From assembly GCA_024036415.1 (NCBI GenBank), contig JAMWET010000598.1:82001-146000 (forward strand): a DNA stretch of 64,000 nt. The letters are read 5' to 3'. This stretch comes from Prochilodus magdalenae. Lineage: Eukaryota > Chordata > Actinopteri > Characiformes > Prochilodontidae. Below are positions 22,261 to 31,976 of the stretch, piece after piece (the first letter of the stretch is position 1; each line of letters begins with the position of its first letter). A model generated the notes under the pieces. The model was not told where the DNA came from. It saw nothing but the letters and a program-made list of their open reading frames with translations, and ran no database searches. The translations under genes and the position numbers were made by a program.

Positions 22261-22729
22261 ATTGCTCCCAGAAAAATAACAATAAAACAATTAGACAATA
22301 TTTAATTATATGATGATTATATGACAAACATACGTTTTTACACAGTTTGGGGACTTTAAGACAAGTCTTTATGTATCTAGAACCCCACTACCTCCCATTG
22401 ATACAATACATATTGGTATTATTGGCAAACATTAACATTAACAGTATAATATGTATATATATGTATAATTGTATAATATTATTCTACATTCAACTACTAT
22501 ATATGTGTGTGTGTATGTGTATGTCAATGGGGGGTATGTGTGTATATGTGTGTGTATATATATATATATATAGCCAATAAATAATACCAATATATGTTAT
22601 GTCAGTGGGGGATAGTGGGGTTCTAGATACATAAAAACTGTCCCCAAACCTATGTTTGTCATATAACCATCATATAATTAAATATTATCTAATTGTGTTA
22701 TTGCTTTTTTATGTTTCTGGGATCATTGC
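22261..22729. mobile_element. Large imperfect inverted repeat (MITE / fold-back type)
   Basis: Left arm 22261-22426 and right arm 22573-22729 are reverse complements with scattered differences. Paired words include TTAATTATATGATGATTATA with its right-arm complement, ATGTATCTAGAACCCCACTA with TAGTGGGGTTCTAGATACAT, and TATTGGTATTATT with its complement. The roughly 145-bp core is AT/GT microsatellite. No coding sequence; no target-site duplication could be fixed by eye. Confidence 0.85.
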
Positions 22730-22734
22730 ATCAA

Positions 22735-23715
22735 AAATATTCCCTTGCTATCTTTAAATAATGACTTACTCTCTCAAAATATTGACCTAATATTTTGAAA
22801 AAAATTAATTTCGTTCTCAAAACATTCATTTGGAAAATAACAGTATTTATTTTCTTAAAACATCAAAAGGACTTGTTTCCTAAAAATATTAAATGATGGA
22901 TGTTGCAGCTGTAGATGGAATATTGGGAACAATATGGATCTTAACCCACCCTGTTGGGACAAACACCGTAACTGAATAGGTCACTAAGTATGAGGAATAT
23001 GCATGTGCATATAAATATGTATTATGTACTGCTGTGTAATCTCCTGTAAAAGCAAGACTGGTTTCTGATAGCCTGCAGCATTTGTTTTTATTTATTTATT
23101 TATTTTACTTCTCCTTTGAGTTAATAATTGCAATTATGAGCTTTGTCCTCTGGAATTTGTCTTTAAAAATTGTAATCTGGGAAATATATTCAAAATAAAA
23201 AAGGTTTATGCGCTCAAAACATTGACTTAGTGTATAAAAAATTGCTATTTTTTGTCTTAAATAAAAAAAAAAAAAAACATGAGCTGAGTATTTAACAAAA
23301 CGCTTCAAGGTCACGGGTTCGTTCCCTGTACGGGCCAGTAGAGAGACTTTCGTTTGTTGGTGTAGCTCAGCGAATACCACCTTGAGCAATATAATATGTT
23401 TAGCCTTGTACGTCGCTCTGGATAAGAGCGTGAGCTAAATGCCATAAATGTAAATATGTAAATATAAATCTTGAAATAATTAGTCACTTTTTTAAAATTT
23501 TGACATACTATATTAAAATCATGATGTACTTTTTCAAAACATTGACGTAGCATCTCCAAAAATGACTTACTTTCTTAAATTTTGATGTCATGAAGTAATT
23601 ACTTACTTTTCAAAAATGATTAATGAGTATCTCAAAGATGTCGTCCTTTTCAAAAGGTTAACTGGCATCTCAAAAAAATACTTTTCCAAAACTTAGTATC
23701 ATAAAAACTTTTTTT
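22735..23715. repeat. Degenerate short tandem repeats (TCTCAAAA-ATTGACTTA type)
   Basis: The ~22-30 bp theme (C)TCAAAA(T/C)ATTGACTTA followed by AT-rich words recurs many times in 22745-22880 and 23205-23715 (CTCAAAATATTGACC, CTCAAAACATTGACTTAG, TTCAAAACATTGACGTAG, TCCAAAAATGACTTAC). It is interrupted by unrelated sequence around 22890-23100 and a SINE at about 23290-23462. Confidence 0.6.
23290..23462 (+). mobile_element. Rearranged family S SINE with LINE2-type tail
   Basis: A B-box-like CACGGGTTCGTTCCCTGTAC stands before, rather than after, the head word TTGGTGTAGCTCAGCGAATA. The usual middle is missing. The tail GTCGCTCTGGATAAGAGCGT then GCTAAATGCCATAAATGTAA is intact. It looks like a recombined or deleted SINE. 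Confidence 0.6.
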
Positions 23716-23800
23716 TTTTTTTTTGATAAGAAAGTCAGAACTGCTGCCAGGTGGAAAAGAGCTTGAATATAAGCATTGATATGATATAATATGATGCATT

Positions 23801-23888
23801 ATTTTTTTTAATGCATCGTGTGGGTCTACATTTTAATGGAAGCTCTTTTCCACTAAAATGTAGACCCACACGATGCATTAAAAAAAAT
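23801..23888. repeat. Near-perfect hairpin: 41-bp arms, 6-nt loop
   Basis: 23801-23841 and 23848-23888 are reverse complements with a single A/C mismatch (23836 against 23853). The loop is GCTCTT. The arm contains AATGCATCGTGTGGGTCTAC. No flanking transposon ends were recognised. Confidence 0.95.
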
Positions 23889-24304
23889 GACCTGCAAAAT
23901 ACATGCATATTCATGAGTTATCATATACAGCTGGTCTTTTTCTTCATATATACAACACAATATACAAGATCATGCTAATATTGCCATCATAAATCACAGC
24001 ATATTTTGCAAACTCAATTCACTTGCATCTTTTGCAGTTTGAAGTCATGGCCGTCCTCGGCTCATCTTGAAACAGCCCCACCCTTGCACAGCCTCTGAAC
24101 CCACCACCCCCACCACCCCACCTCCCCATCCTGCAGCTTGTTAAACGGAGCTTGCTTGAGGCTTGACAGCACCCCTGTGCTACCCTTTCCCTCAAATACC
24201 CTCCCCTCTCCCTCTCTCTCTCAACCTCTCTCACTCTCTCTCCTTTTCCGTCATCCTCCTGTACCGGAAAGCTGTCAGACTTTCCTTCTTTCTGCTTCAC
24301 AGCA

Positions 24305-24307
<3 letters not shown>
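23889..24307. other. No gene recognised; pyrimidine-rich
   Basis: Plus strand becomes C/T-rich from about 24060, leading into the TC microsatellite. Frames of 92-139 aa crossing 24138-24557 are Ser/Leu-rich products of that composition. Confidence 0.4.

Positions 24308-24401
<94 letters not shown>
24308..24401. repeat. (TC)n microsatellite
   Basis: An uninterrupted TC run of about 94 bp. Confidence 0.97.
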
Positions 24402-24403
<2 letters not shown>

Positions 24404-25339
24404 CGATAAAAATATTCTATTGCCAGGCTGTTCCGCGTTAGGCTTCATGAATCCATCAGGCCTCCTCTTTTTTATCTTCCAGTCATTAGCAGACTACCCA
24501 CACCCCCGCAAAGCGTGGCCGAGATCCGCTTTCAAAGCCGCCTTTTCTCTGCCTTAGCCGGTCGCGCTAACCTGCGCGCGCCTTCCCCTCGCCTTTCATC
24601 TATTTAGCGTTGAATAAAGTTGCTGGAAATGTCATCCACTGTCCTCCAATTATTTCCGAACAGTGTCTGCTCCCCTGGACGGTCACATATCTATGCCCTT
24701 TATCGTTAGTCACCCTTCAGTATAAAAGGCCATTCGGTTGTCATCGACCACATGCCTCTTTCATATATATTTTTTTCATCCTCCCTTTTTTATGCTCCCT
24801 TTTCACTTCTACATCTGTATTCTGGTCAGCCGTCTCTTCTCTCTGTGATCACAGCCAGGAATAATATTCTCCTCTTTCTTCTCCTTTTCCCTCTTCCTCC
24901 ATCTATTGGGGTGACCGTAGACTCTCAAATGCTTCATTTACCACATAGAAAAAGTGATGTGTAGTATTTAATCTCTAATTAGATGTGCTATGTAGATGAA
25001 ATGGGACCCCTAACATCTGTGGAAGACGGATAGACCGCTAAACTGGCCCCATCAGACTAACCGAACATCAACAGAACATCTTGGTTTAGATCTGAGAACA
25101 TCCACAGGTGTTTCTGTCCATCCTTTCACTGTGAGAAGATTAGCTTAGTGCTATGGAGGTCTGAAAGGAAGATGGACACATTCAACAAATAAGATTGTGG
25201 TGTACTCAGAACAATCCGCTGACCACCCCTGAGTCTAGACCTCATCAGTAAACATGGCTTACTAGCAGAAATGACCAAACCAAGTTCAGAGACTGAACTT
25301 TGGAGATAATAAATATCTTAGCATTTATATTTTTCCAAA
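24402..25339. other. No gene recognised; 24480-24610 is GC-rich unique DNA
   Basis: 24500-24600 contains several CpG sites (GGTCGCGCTAACCTGCGCGC) in an otherwise AT-leaning region, which could reflect a regulatory block or an untranslated exon. No frame, splice site or promoter can be established. The remainder is unique. Confidence 0.35.
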
Positions 25340-25545
25340 CTAGCCCTGGGATTTTCCGGTTTTCGTCTGATGCCTTGCTCCGTTTTAACAGTATTAACTT
25401 TATTTACGTGAAAATTGACCTACGCCCTTGAATCAAGTCCGTTAATCTACCGGTGTAATTGAGTTGTTGGACAGGAGAGCCCTGGCGCTAACACTTTCCT
25501 GTATGTTCTATAGTATGTTACTCCTGTTACATGGCCTACATTGCC
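25340..25545 (+). repeat. Diverged duplicated block, copy 1
   Basis: Shares ordered words with 26635-26850: CTGGGATT, TGATGCCTTGCTCC-like, GAATCAAGTCCGTTAAT-like, CGGTGTAATTGAGTTG-like, TTGGACAGGAGAGCCCTGGC-like and TTCCTGTATGTTCTATAGTA-like. About 200 bp long and non-coding. Could be a dispersed repeat with only two copies here. Confidence 0.65.
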
Positions 25546-25592
25546 CATTTCTAAAAGCAGCTCTGGGAACATGGTTAAAAATACGGAAGTCA

Positions 25593-25960
25593 AGTCAAGA
25601 TTTATTTATATAGCACTTTTCACAACAGACGTCGTCACAAAGCAGCTTTACAGAGAATCTGGTGTCCGAGCCCCCAATGAGCAAGCTATGGGCGACAGCG
25701 GCAAGGAGAAACTCCCTTAGTTAGGAAGGAAGAAACCTCGTGAGGAACCCAGCGGAAGCCATCCTCCTCGGGTCAACACCAGATACAAGACAGCACAAGA
25801 AAGGAGCGTTCAGTGTTTGTAGGGTGAAGCAATGAATGTCTGGTTAGTCTGTAGTTAAGTAACTGGGCCATCGGATGGGTCAGCAGGATGCAGGCCAAGC
25901 TTCCACAGTGCTGGACAGTTAAAGGCATCAGTGGCTCCCAGTCAGAGCAGACGTAGCACC
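25593..25960 (+). repeat. Dispersed repeat, family L
   Basis: Begins TTTATTTATATAGCACTTTT, CACAACAGACGTCGTCACAA, AGCAGCTTTACAGAGAATCT. It continues CGAGCCCCCAATGAGCAAGC, GGCAAGGAGAAACTCCCTTA, AGGAACCCAGCGGAAGCCAT and so on. The opening is the reverse complement of the 3' end of the 44257-44530 element, so this is the same family in the other orientation. Class not assigned. Confidence 0.7.
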
Positions 25961-26228
25961 AGCATCCAAATATTTGGCATTGCCAATGCCAGTTTCCTTG
26001 AGTTTATTCTCAGTGGTGTTCGGGTTCCTTAGAAATCACTCACAGCTCTGTTCATCACTGAAACACCTCCATGTTTACCAGTTCCTATGAACGGCTTAAT
26101 GGTAGAATCTGTTTAGATATGTATCTCCAAAGAAGCTGGCCTCATATGAATGGAATCACTGACCCCAAACACTTAGGAGTAGTCTACACTGCAAAACCAT
26201 ATTTTACTGGCAAAATACTGAAAATATT
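25961..26228. other. No feature recognised
   Basis: Unique-looking segment between two repeats. A 71 aa plus-strand frame has no domain. Confidence 0.4.
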
Positions 26229-26580
26229 AATAGTCCGATTTGATGGAGGCCTTCCCTGGCACAATCCCGAGGAGAATTCCCTGTAGACTGGGATTTTAGC
26301 CACCGCTGGTAGACCCGTATGACCGTACGCTGCTTCCATACACCTGCAGATTCAGCTACTTCCTTCACACTATGGTCTTTGGCCACGCCCACATGCAGTC
26401 ACTCCTTTTAGCCAATCATTAACATCTGCTCTGGAGCGTTTTCCACACATGGAAGCACTGTAGCACCTCTTCTCAATCTATGCATCCCGTCACTCACACC
26501 CCGCAGGTATTTATCCTGCTCCATCATCCTCACACAGCGCCATCTGCAGGAGCCTGAAGTTACTACACCCGAAATACCCA
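26229..26580 (-). mobile_element. Tc1-like family B relic
   Basis: Minus-strand frame at 26204-26392 reads AKDHSVKEVAESAGVWKQRT then VIRVYQRWLKSQSTGNSP, an N-terminal transposase DNA-binding stretch. The 3' part ends GLHQIG, as in the other B copies. Frameshifted (K-Q-R insertion relative to the 47395 copy). The catalytic domain is missing. Confidence 0.75.
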
Positions 26581-26634
26581 AGGTGGCTCATGTCACATTA
26601 TAGTTGAACTGCAGTACTGAGCCGGGATTAAACC

Positions 26635-26850
26635 GGCACTGGGATTACCAGGTTTATGTCGGATGTCTTGGTGCATTTTTACAGTTTCCACATGTTTTAT
26701 TCATGTGAACACACTTACACCTTCGCACGTGATTCAAGTCCGTCAGTGTAACGGTGTAATCGAGTCGCTGGACAGGAGCGCACTGGCCCCAGCACTTCCC
26801 TGTACGGTCTACAGTGTATTACTCCGGTGCGAAGCTGAATTGGCCTAGTT
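26635..26850 (+). repeat. Diverged duplicated block, copy 2
   Basis: Partner of 25340-25545. Conserved words include GTGATTCAAGTCCGTCAGTG, CGGTGTAATCGAGTCGCTGG, ACAGGAGCGCACTGGCCCCA and ATTACTCCGG. Several CpGs in this copy appear as TG/CA in the other. Confidence 0.65.
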
Positions 26851-27635
26851 GTTTTGCGTCGTCTTCCAGTTATTTCTCTAATTACAGAGTGCACGGCGCT
26901 CCTGTCGTTAAATCCGCAGCTTGCTAACGCAGCAAAAGAGCGAAACTGGATTCTCAAGTGACAAGACTATTAGGAGTGCAATCCTAAGCGCCTCTTAGCA
27001 TGGAGAGGACCTCTCTGAGTCATTACAGAGAAGCTGAACACCAAGCACTCAGCTTTGCATGAAATGCATTGATTGCTGCTTGCTCTCTCTCACTCGTCTT
27101 GATAAAAGGGAAGCAATGGGACGGGCAATGCACACCTGATAAAAAGAGAGAGAGAGGAAAACCAAGCAGGCTTCTTCTTCTTCACCATCTAATTAAATTA
27201 TTTGCGCGGACACGAAAACAGGAAACAATGCAAAGCAGGCACTTAAGATAACCACGAGTGGAGAGAATGAGCAAGAGACAGAGGGAGATAGCTTGTTGAC
27301 TCTGAGCAGCGAAGTGTGGCTGTCCCTGCCTCTGAGCTGATTTACATATGTCCCTGCCGAGCGCGGGGTGAATTTACTGACATTTCCAACTTTATCTCTT
27401 CTTTGTGAGCAGGCTCCACATTCCGCCCCTTTTTACAACCGCCATTGTCCTGACGCCACCCGGGGCATGTTGGGTGAGGGACAACAAACACGCCCGGCGG
27501 GGCTCTTTGCGTTATTGATCACGTTGTGAAAGAGCGGTCTCGGAGGTGCACAGATAGTTGTTATAGGAGTAATGTGGTCAACATGCAGAGCACTGTGGGG
27601 GAAGGCTGGGGCTTTACATAAAGGAGGATAACCAG
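26851..27635. other. Unique DNA with a CpG-bearing block; no gene recognised
   Basis: 27340-27560 is repeat-free and relatively GC-rich (CGAGCGCGGGGTGAATTTAC, ACACGCCCGGCGGGGCTCTT). It could be regulatory DNA or an untranslated exon, but no start codon with a donor site in the rtn4r direction could be justified. A GA-rich patch lies at 27142-27160. Confidence 0.35.
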
Positions 27636-27640
27636 TAAAG

Positions 27641-27722
<82 letters not shown>

Positions 27723-28185
27723 GGTCAGTCTGTCTAACGGTTTGTCTATCTGTCGGTCCATCTTTCGGTCTGTCGGTCCATCTTTCGGTCTGTCGGTCGG
27801 TTTGTCTATCTGTCCATCTATCTGTCTATCTGTCGGTCCATCTTTCGGTCTGTCTATCGGTTTGTCTATCTGTCGATCCATCTTTCAGTCTGTCGGTCGG
27901 TTTGTCTATCTGTCCATCTATCTGTCTATCGGTTTGTCTATCTGTCGATCCATCTTTCGGTCTGTCGGTCGGTTTGTCTATCTGTCCATCTATCTGTCGG
28001 TCCATCTTTCGGTCTGTCTGTCTATCAGTCTATCTATTGGTCTATCTGTCTGTCTATCAGTCTATCTATTGGTCTATCTGTCTGTCTATCAGTCTATCTA
28101 TTGGTCTATCTGTCTGTCTATCAGTCTATCTATTGGTCTATCAGTTCGTCCATCCATCCATCCATCCATCCATCCATCCATCCAT
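27636..28185. repeat. TCTA-type tetranucleotide array with higher-order structure
   Basis: A pure (TCTA)n run at about 27640-27721 is followed by variant TCNN units. In 27760-28010 a longer unit of TCGGTCCATCTTTCGGTCTG plus variants repeats. In 28021-28145 a 32-bp unit (TCTATCAGTCTATCTATTGG plus TCTATCTGTCTG) repeats about four times. Then (CATC)n to 28185. The 99-157 aa Ser/Ile/Cys-rich frames are its translations. Confidence 0.95.
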
Positions 28186-28678
28186 CAGCACAAAACTTTA
28201 GACACAACCATCTAAATAGATGTTGGTGATGATCTTACCCTTAACAGCTCCAACTGATGAGAATCTGAAACGGTAAATATCCTAAAACACCACATATAGT
28301 TTTGATGTACCACAGTATTATATTTCTCCATATCTCCACCTTTTTAAAAGCTCTAGTTCTCTTTACGGTTAGTGAATATTCATGATGGACCGACCAATAG
28401 AATCGCCCCAAACCTGCTTAGATATAAACCTTGTTCTATCAGCTCCACTGCAGGGTAAGAAAGCTGGTTCATCCTCCTGTACAGCTCCATTATGGAAGTC
28501 TTTAGGTGGACTGTATAATTAAATAATTCAATCCCTTTAAATCCCCAATAAGTTTTAAAGGGGTGACAACAGGTGCACCTTTTCTGTAGGTACCCATGCT
28601 CTGTCCTGAACATATCTGGTTTGAGTTACAGAAGAACTCCTGCAGGGTGTAAACCTCACATATACACTCAACATCAAA
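28186..28678. other. No gene recognised
   Basis: Unique-looking. TATTCATGATGGACCGACCA near 28377 is a small piece resembling family R1. Overlapping frames at 28380-28816 lack domains. Confidence 0.4.
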
Positions 28679-28866
28679 AGTTGAGTAGCTACACAGATCG
28701 CTCCGCTGACAGGAATGAAACGTGGTGGGTAGGTTTGACATTGAGACATCCAAATTCAGTGTCACACTCATGATGTAGGTAAGGACAAGCCTTATCGCTG
28801 TACCTAACTGACCCAACAGCCACGACTGCGAACATTTAGCGAGCAGCGATGCCCTCCATGAGTCTG
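28679..28866 (+). mobile_element. Tc1-like family A relic, 5' fragment
   Basis: Contains GACAGGAATGAAACGTGGTG, GGTAAGGACAAGCCTTATCG and GACCCAACAGCCACGACTGC, then GCCCTCCATGAGTC. This is the same order as the 5' regions of the copies at 31977 and 47941. It stops there. Confidence 0.7.
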
Positions 28867-29437
28867 ATCATTTTATTTTTGACTGAGGGGGCAGCTTCCC
28901 CTCACATCCTCCCTCAAACCAAACCCTGTCTATGATTAAGCCATAAGAACAATGGCCTCTGTTTATAGCAGCGAGGCATTAATTGCTGTGCTCAGTGCTG
29001 ACACATTAGCCTACTGTGTCCTTGTTAATTGCTACAGCAAACAAATGGCATTGTTGATCCCCAAAGTGGTGCCACTTAAACGGTGCCATGGCTATTCCTA
29101 GCCTGTTTGATGATGCAGCAACTGTCCTGGTAATGTACGGGACCATGTAATTCAGCATGTCCAACGTGATGATGTTCTTAATTTTTTTATTATATTGTAT
29201 ATTTAATTTGATGCCCTGTTTGTTGTTTGATTCTTGCAATTTGAAAAGCAACCTAGAATCAATATTCTCAGCAGCTTGGTTCTGAGACTGTGGCTTCTGT
29301 GGGCGACTGCACTCAATTCACTATTCCTACCTCATTGAGTGTTCAAAGTGCAGATGAGTTTCACCGACACTTCCTACTTTCTGATACTTCCTTTGGGGTG
29401 CAGTTATTTCTTTGATGTATATATTTGATGTTTGTAT
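28867..29437. other. Unique DNA; 28950-29110 possible conserved non-coding block
   Basis: 28950-29110 has balanced composition with words such as CGAGGCATTAATTGCTGTGC and CTTGTTAATTGCTACAGC, and no repeat content. No coding frame is supported. Confidence 0.35.
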
Positions 29438-29779
29438 ATGAATATAGATTCATAGATTGTTGGTGCACGTCTTGCTGGCGCATCTGTGACCAAGACAGCA
29501 AGTCTTTGTGATGTATCAAGAGCCACGGTATCCAGGGTAATGTCAGCATACCACCAAGAAGGACGAACCTCCACCAGCATCACGTAGTGACCTGGCCACT
29601 ATCCTGCAAGAAGAATGGCTTAAACTCCCTCTGACCACTGTGCAGGACGCAGTATATGTCATTCCCAAGACCAACTGACGCTGTATTGGCCGCAAAAGGA
29701 GGCCCTACACCATACTAATAAATGATTGTGGTCTAAAACCAGGTGTTTCAGTTTCATTGTCCAACCCCATTGTATCAAC

Positions 29780-29782
<3 letters not shown>
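29438..29782 (+). mobile_element. Tc1-like transposon, family E, internally deleted
   Basis: The 5' part (ACCAAGACAGCAAGTCTTTG, CAAGAGCCACGGTATCCAGG, CCACCAAGAAGGACGAACC) joins near 29571 directly to the 3' end of a transposase. The 3' part translates as PPASRSDLATILQEEWLKLP and then LTTVQDAVY. It is followed by AAAAGGAGGCCCTACACCAT and a terminal GTGTTTCAGTTTCATTGTCC. The whole catalytic middle is deleted. Confidence 0.8.
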
Positions 29783-29825
<43 letters not shown>

Positions 29826-29829
29826 TATA

Positions 29830-29921
<92 letters not shown>

Positions 29922-29945
29922 TATATATATATATTTATATATATA
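29783..29945. repeat. (AAT)n then (TA)n microsatellite
   Basis: About 14 AAT units, then a TA run interrupted by TTTATA words. Adjacent to the Tc1 family E end, whose target is TA. Confidence 0.95.
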
Positions 29946-30060
29946 GGTCTGTCCAAAGAAAACAAGGGTCCCTTATGTAATCTTTACATGAGATGGCCAA
30001 AACCAGAACCAATCTTCATTTCTGTTGGTCCATTCATCTTAAAAGTTTGACACAAGTGTA
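29946..30060 (-). mobile_element. R1 MITE-like fragment
   Basis: Begins GTCTGTCCAAAGAAAACAAG at the edge of the TA run (R1 terminal word), and includes GATGGCCAAAACCAGAACCA and CATTTCTGTTGGTCCATTCA. The other end is missing. Confidence 0.6.
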
Positions 30061-30754
30061 AATAGCAGCTGCAAATACATTTATTCATCTATACTGCACA
30101 TGGTCTTAGCACACAAACCCATAATGCGTTTGAAATGCTCTTACTGATATTGAAATTCATTTCTAGTTCAATACAATACACCAGTTTTACTTGGGATAGT
30201 ATTAAAAGTACTAAAATGTGATAATCCTCTAAATATGACCCTCGTTTGTCCTCAATTCATTCAACAAATTGGTGGCTGCATCAACAGGTTGGGCCTCCAC
30301 TCTGAATTGACATTATCATAATGCAGCCCTGTTTGATTCCTGACCAGTCGATATGTATCTGATGATTTAAATGTCATTGCTGCCAGAGCCAAAGCTCTCA
30401 CTGAATGGCGCAGCTGTTCTTTCCATTGTCTGAAATGTTTTTATGAATTGTACCAAAGAAAAGATCCCAAATATATAAATACATACAAATGAACTGCGTT
30501 GCATACACGTTTAACGAAAGCTGAGCATGCTTCTGGACGAGAACCATGGATGCTTAGAGTGCTTTGGATGGATATCATGTCCATCGTACAACAAAGGCTT
30601 ATATACACCAAATTTACTCTCGGATTACCATTTGGTGCAACCACAGCAACATGCTCGAAGAAGCTACTCCAGTCAAATGAGGCCAGCTTCTTGGTAGAAT
30701 TGCCCCATTCCACCTTAAAAGTTGCAGAAGTTAGTATTACTATTATAACTGCTA
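30061..30754. other. No gene recognised
   Basis: Unique-looking. An 88 aa plus-strand and a 90 aa minus-strand frame overlap at 30441-30765 without any domain or splice context. Confidence 0.4.
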
Positions 30755-30973
30755 AGGTTATATAGCTCAGCGGATAACACCACTACCCACCAAGTAGCCA
30801 CCACCCCACCTGGGAGACTGGGGTTTGAATCCCAGTAGGGGTGACTATGCTGTGCTACACCCATAAGAATCCTTGGGCAAGACTCCTAACACTAGATTGG
30901 CCTACCTGTAATATGATCAACCTTGTAAGTCGCTCTGGATAAGAGCGTCAGCTAAACGCCATAAATGTAAGAT
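30755..30973 (+). mobile_element. tRNA-derived SINE, family S, complete
   Basis: Head TATAGCTCAGCGGATAACAC (A box) and GGGGTTTGAATCCCAG (B box). Body CTTGGGCAAGACTCCTAACA. Tail TAAGTCGCTCTGGATAAGAG then CGTCAGCTAAACGCCATAAA, LINE2-type. Not a tRNA gene. Confidence 0.88.
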
Positions 30974-31976
30974 GGCTGAAGAGTCACAGTGCACCATTTA
31001 AGGTGGAATGTTGGTCGAGATTGATAAAATGCAGATTAACACAGGTGGCTGGTGTTGGTATGCTGCTATTCGTTGTTATATTAATATTTCCTTAGCCATG
31101 ATGTTTCTAATTCCATGGTGTCTTAATGGCAGAGCTACAGGAAATCCACTATAGGGTGTTGACAGCATTGCAAACAGAAAAGCCCATTGCCTGTGGTTCA
31201 CTGGCTAAGTGAAGTCATGCCCCCTCAGTCATTTCTTGGGCCCCCTTGCCTAATTAATCCCGCCTCCGGGCCTTCCCTTGGATAACAGTAGAAGGAAAGC
31301 CAGTCCTTTCAATTTACTAAGGAGCTCTCAAGCATTAAAGACCAAACAAGCATTAAACATCCAGTTATCTCATCAGTCCAACACATGCCGGAACGAGTTA
31401 ATAGGCCACTCAAGGTTCAGAAGTTGATTTAATTGTAATCCCACCTTTCCAGCATACGTACAAGTGTTCACCATTTAATATAACGGTGCGAAACTACTCC
31501 CTGCTGGAAACGCGGCTGCAAATTTTACCATACATTATCCTCCAGCTAGCCCCACTCTAATTATGGAAATAGAAAAATCTACATGCAAAGAAATGGATAA
31601 GTTGGCGCCTTTATAGAAAAGTATGGGGAATGTTCCCAAGTCTGGCGTGAGTAGACTTATTTCTCTGAGGCGGAGAAATTAGTTGGCGGGCTCATTTCGC
31701 AGGCCTGTATGGGTAAATTGAATTTACCAAACTGATTTAATTACCCACAGCCTCATCAGTCGTCTCCTTCTGCCTTTGAATAGATGCAGACTGGGCTGTG
31801 AAGTGTGTTAAGGAGATCTGGACCGGAGTGAGAGCGTGAATCAGGGGAAGAGAAACATTATATTATGATCATGTAGGTGAACAAATAGTGTCGGTATTAT
31901 CATTACTGTCAATCCATCGGTCAATGAGCTAGCTGATTGTTCCTAGCTCGCTCTAGAAACAACCCATTCCCATTTA
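30974..31976. other. Unique DNA; 31400-31860 possible conserved non-coding block
   Basis: From about 31180 to 31860 no repeat can be recognised. Words such as AATTGAATTTACCAAACTGA and GATTTAATTACCCACAGCC suggest homeodomain-site-rich regulatory DNA, but this is inference only. Confidence 0.35.

Noticed and set aside
27742..28215. 157 aa Ser/Ile/Cys-rich frame
   Set aside because: Wholly made of TCTA-type tetranucleotide array.
30755..30840. tRNA-like sequence with A and B boxes
   Set aside because: It is the head of a SINE (body and LINE2-type tail follow), repeated at 6527, 47160 and 57766; no valid cloverleaf end or CCA-side stem.
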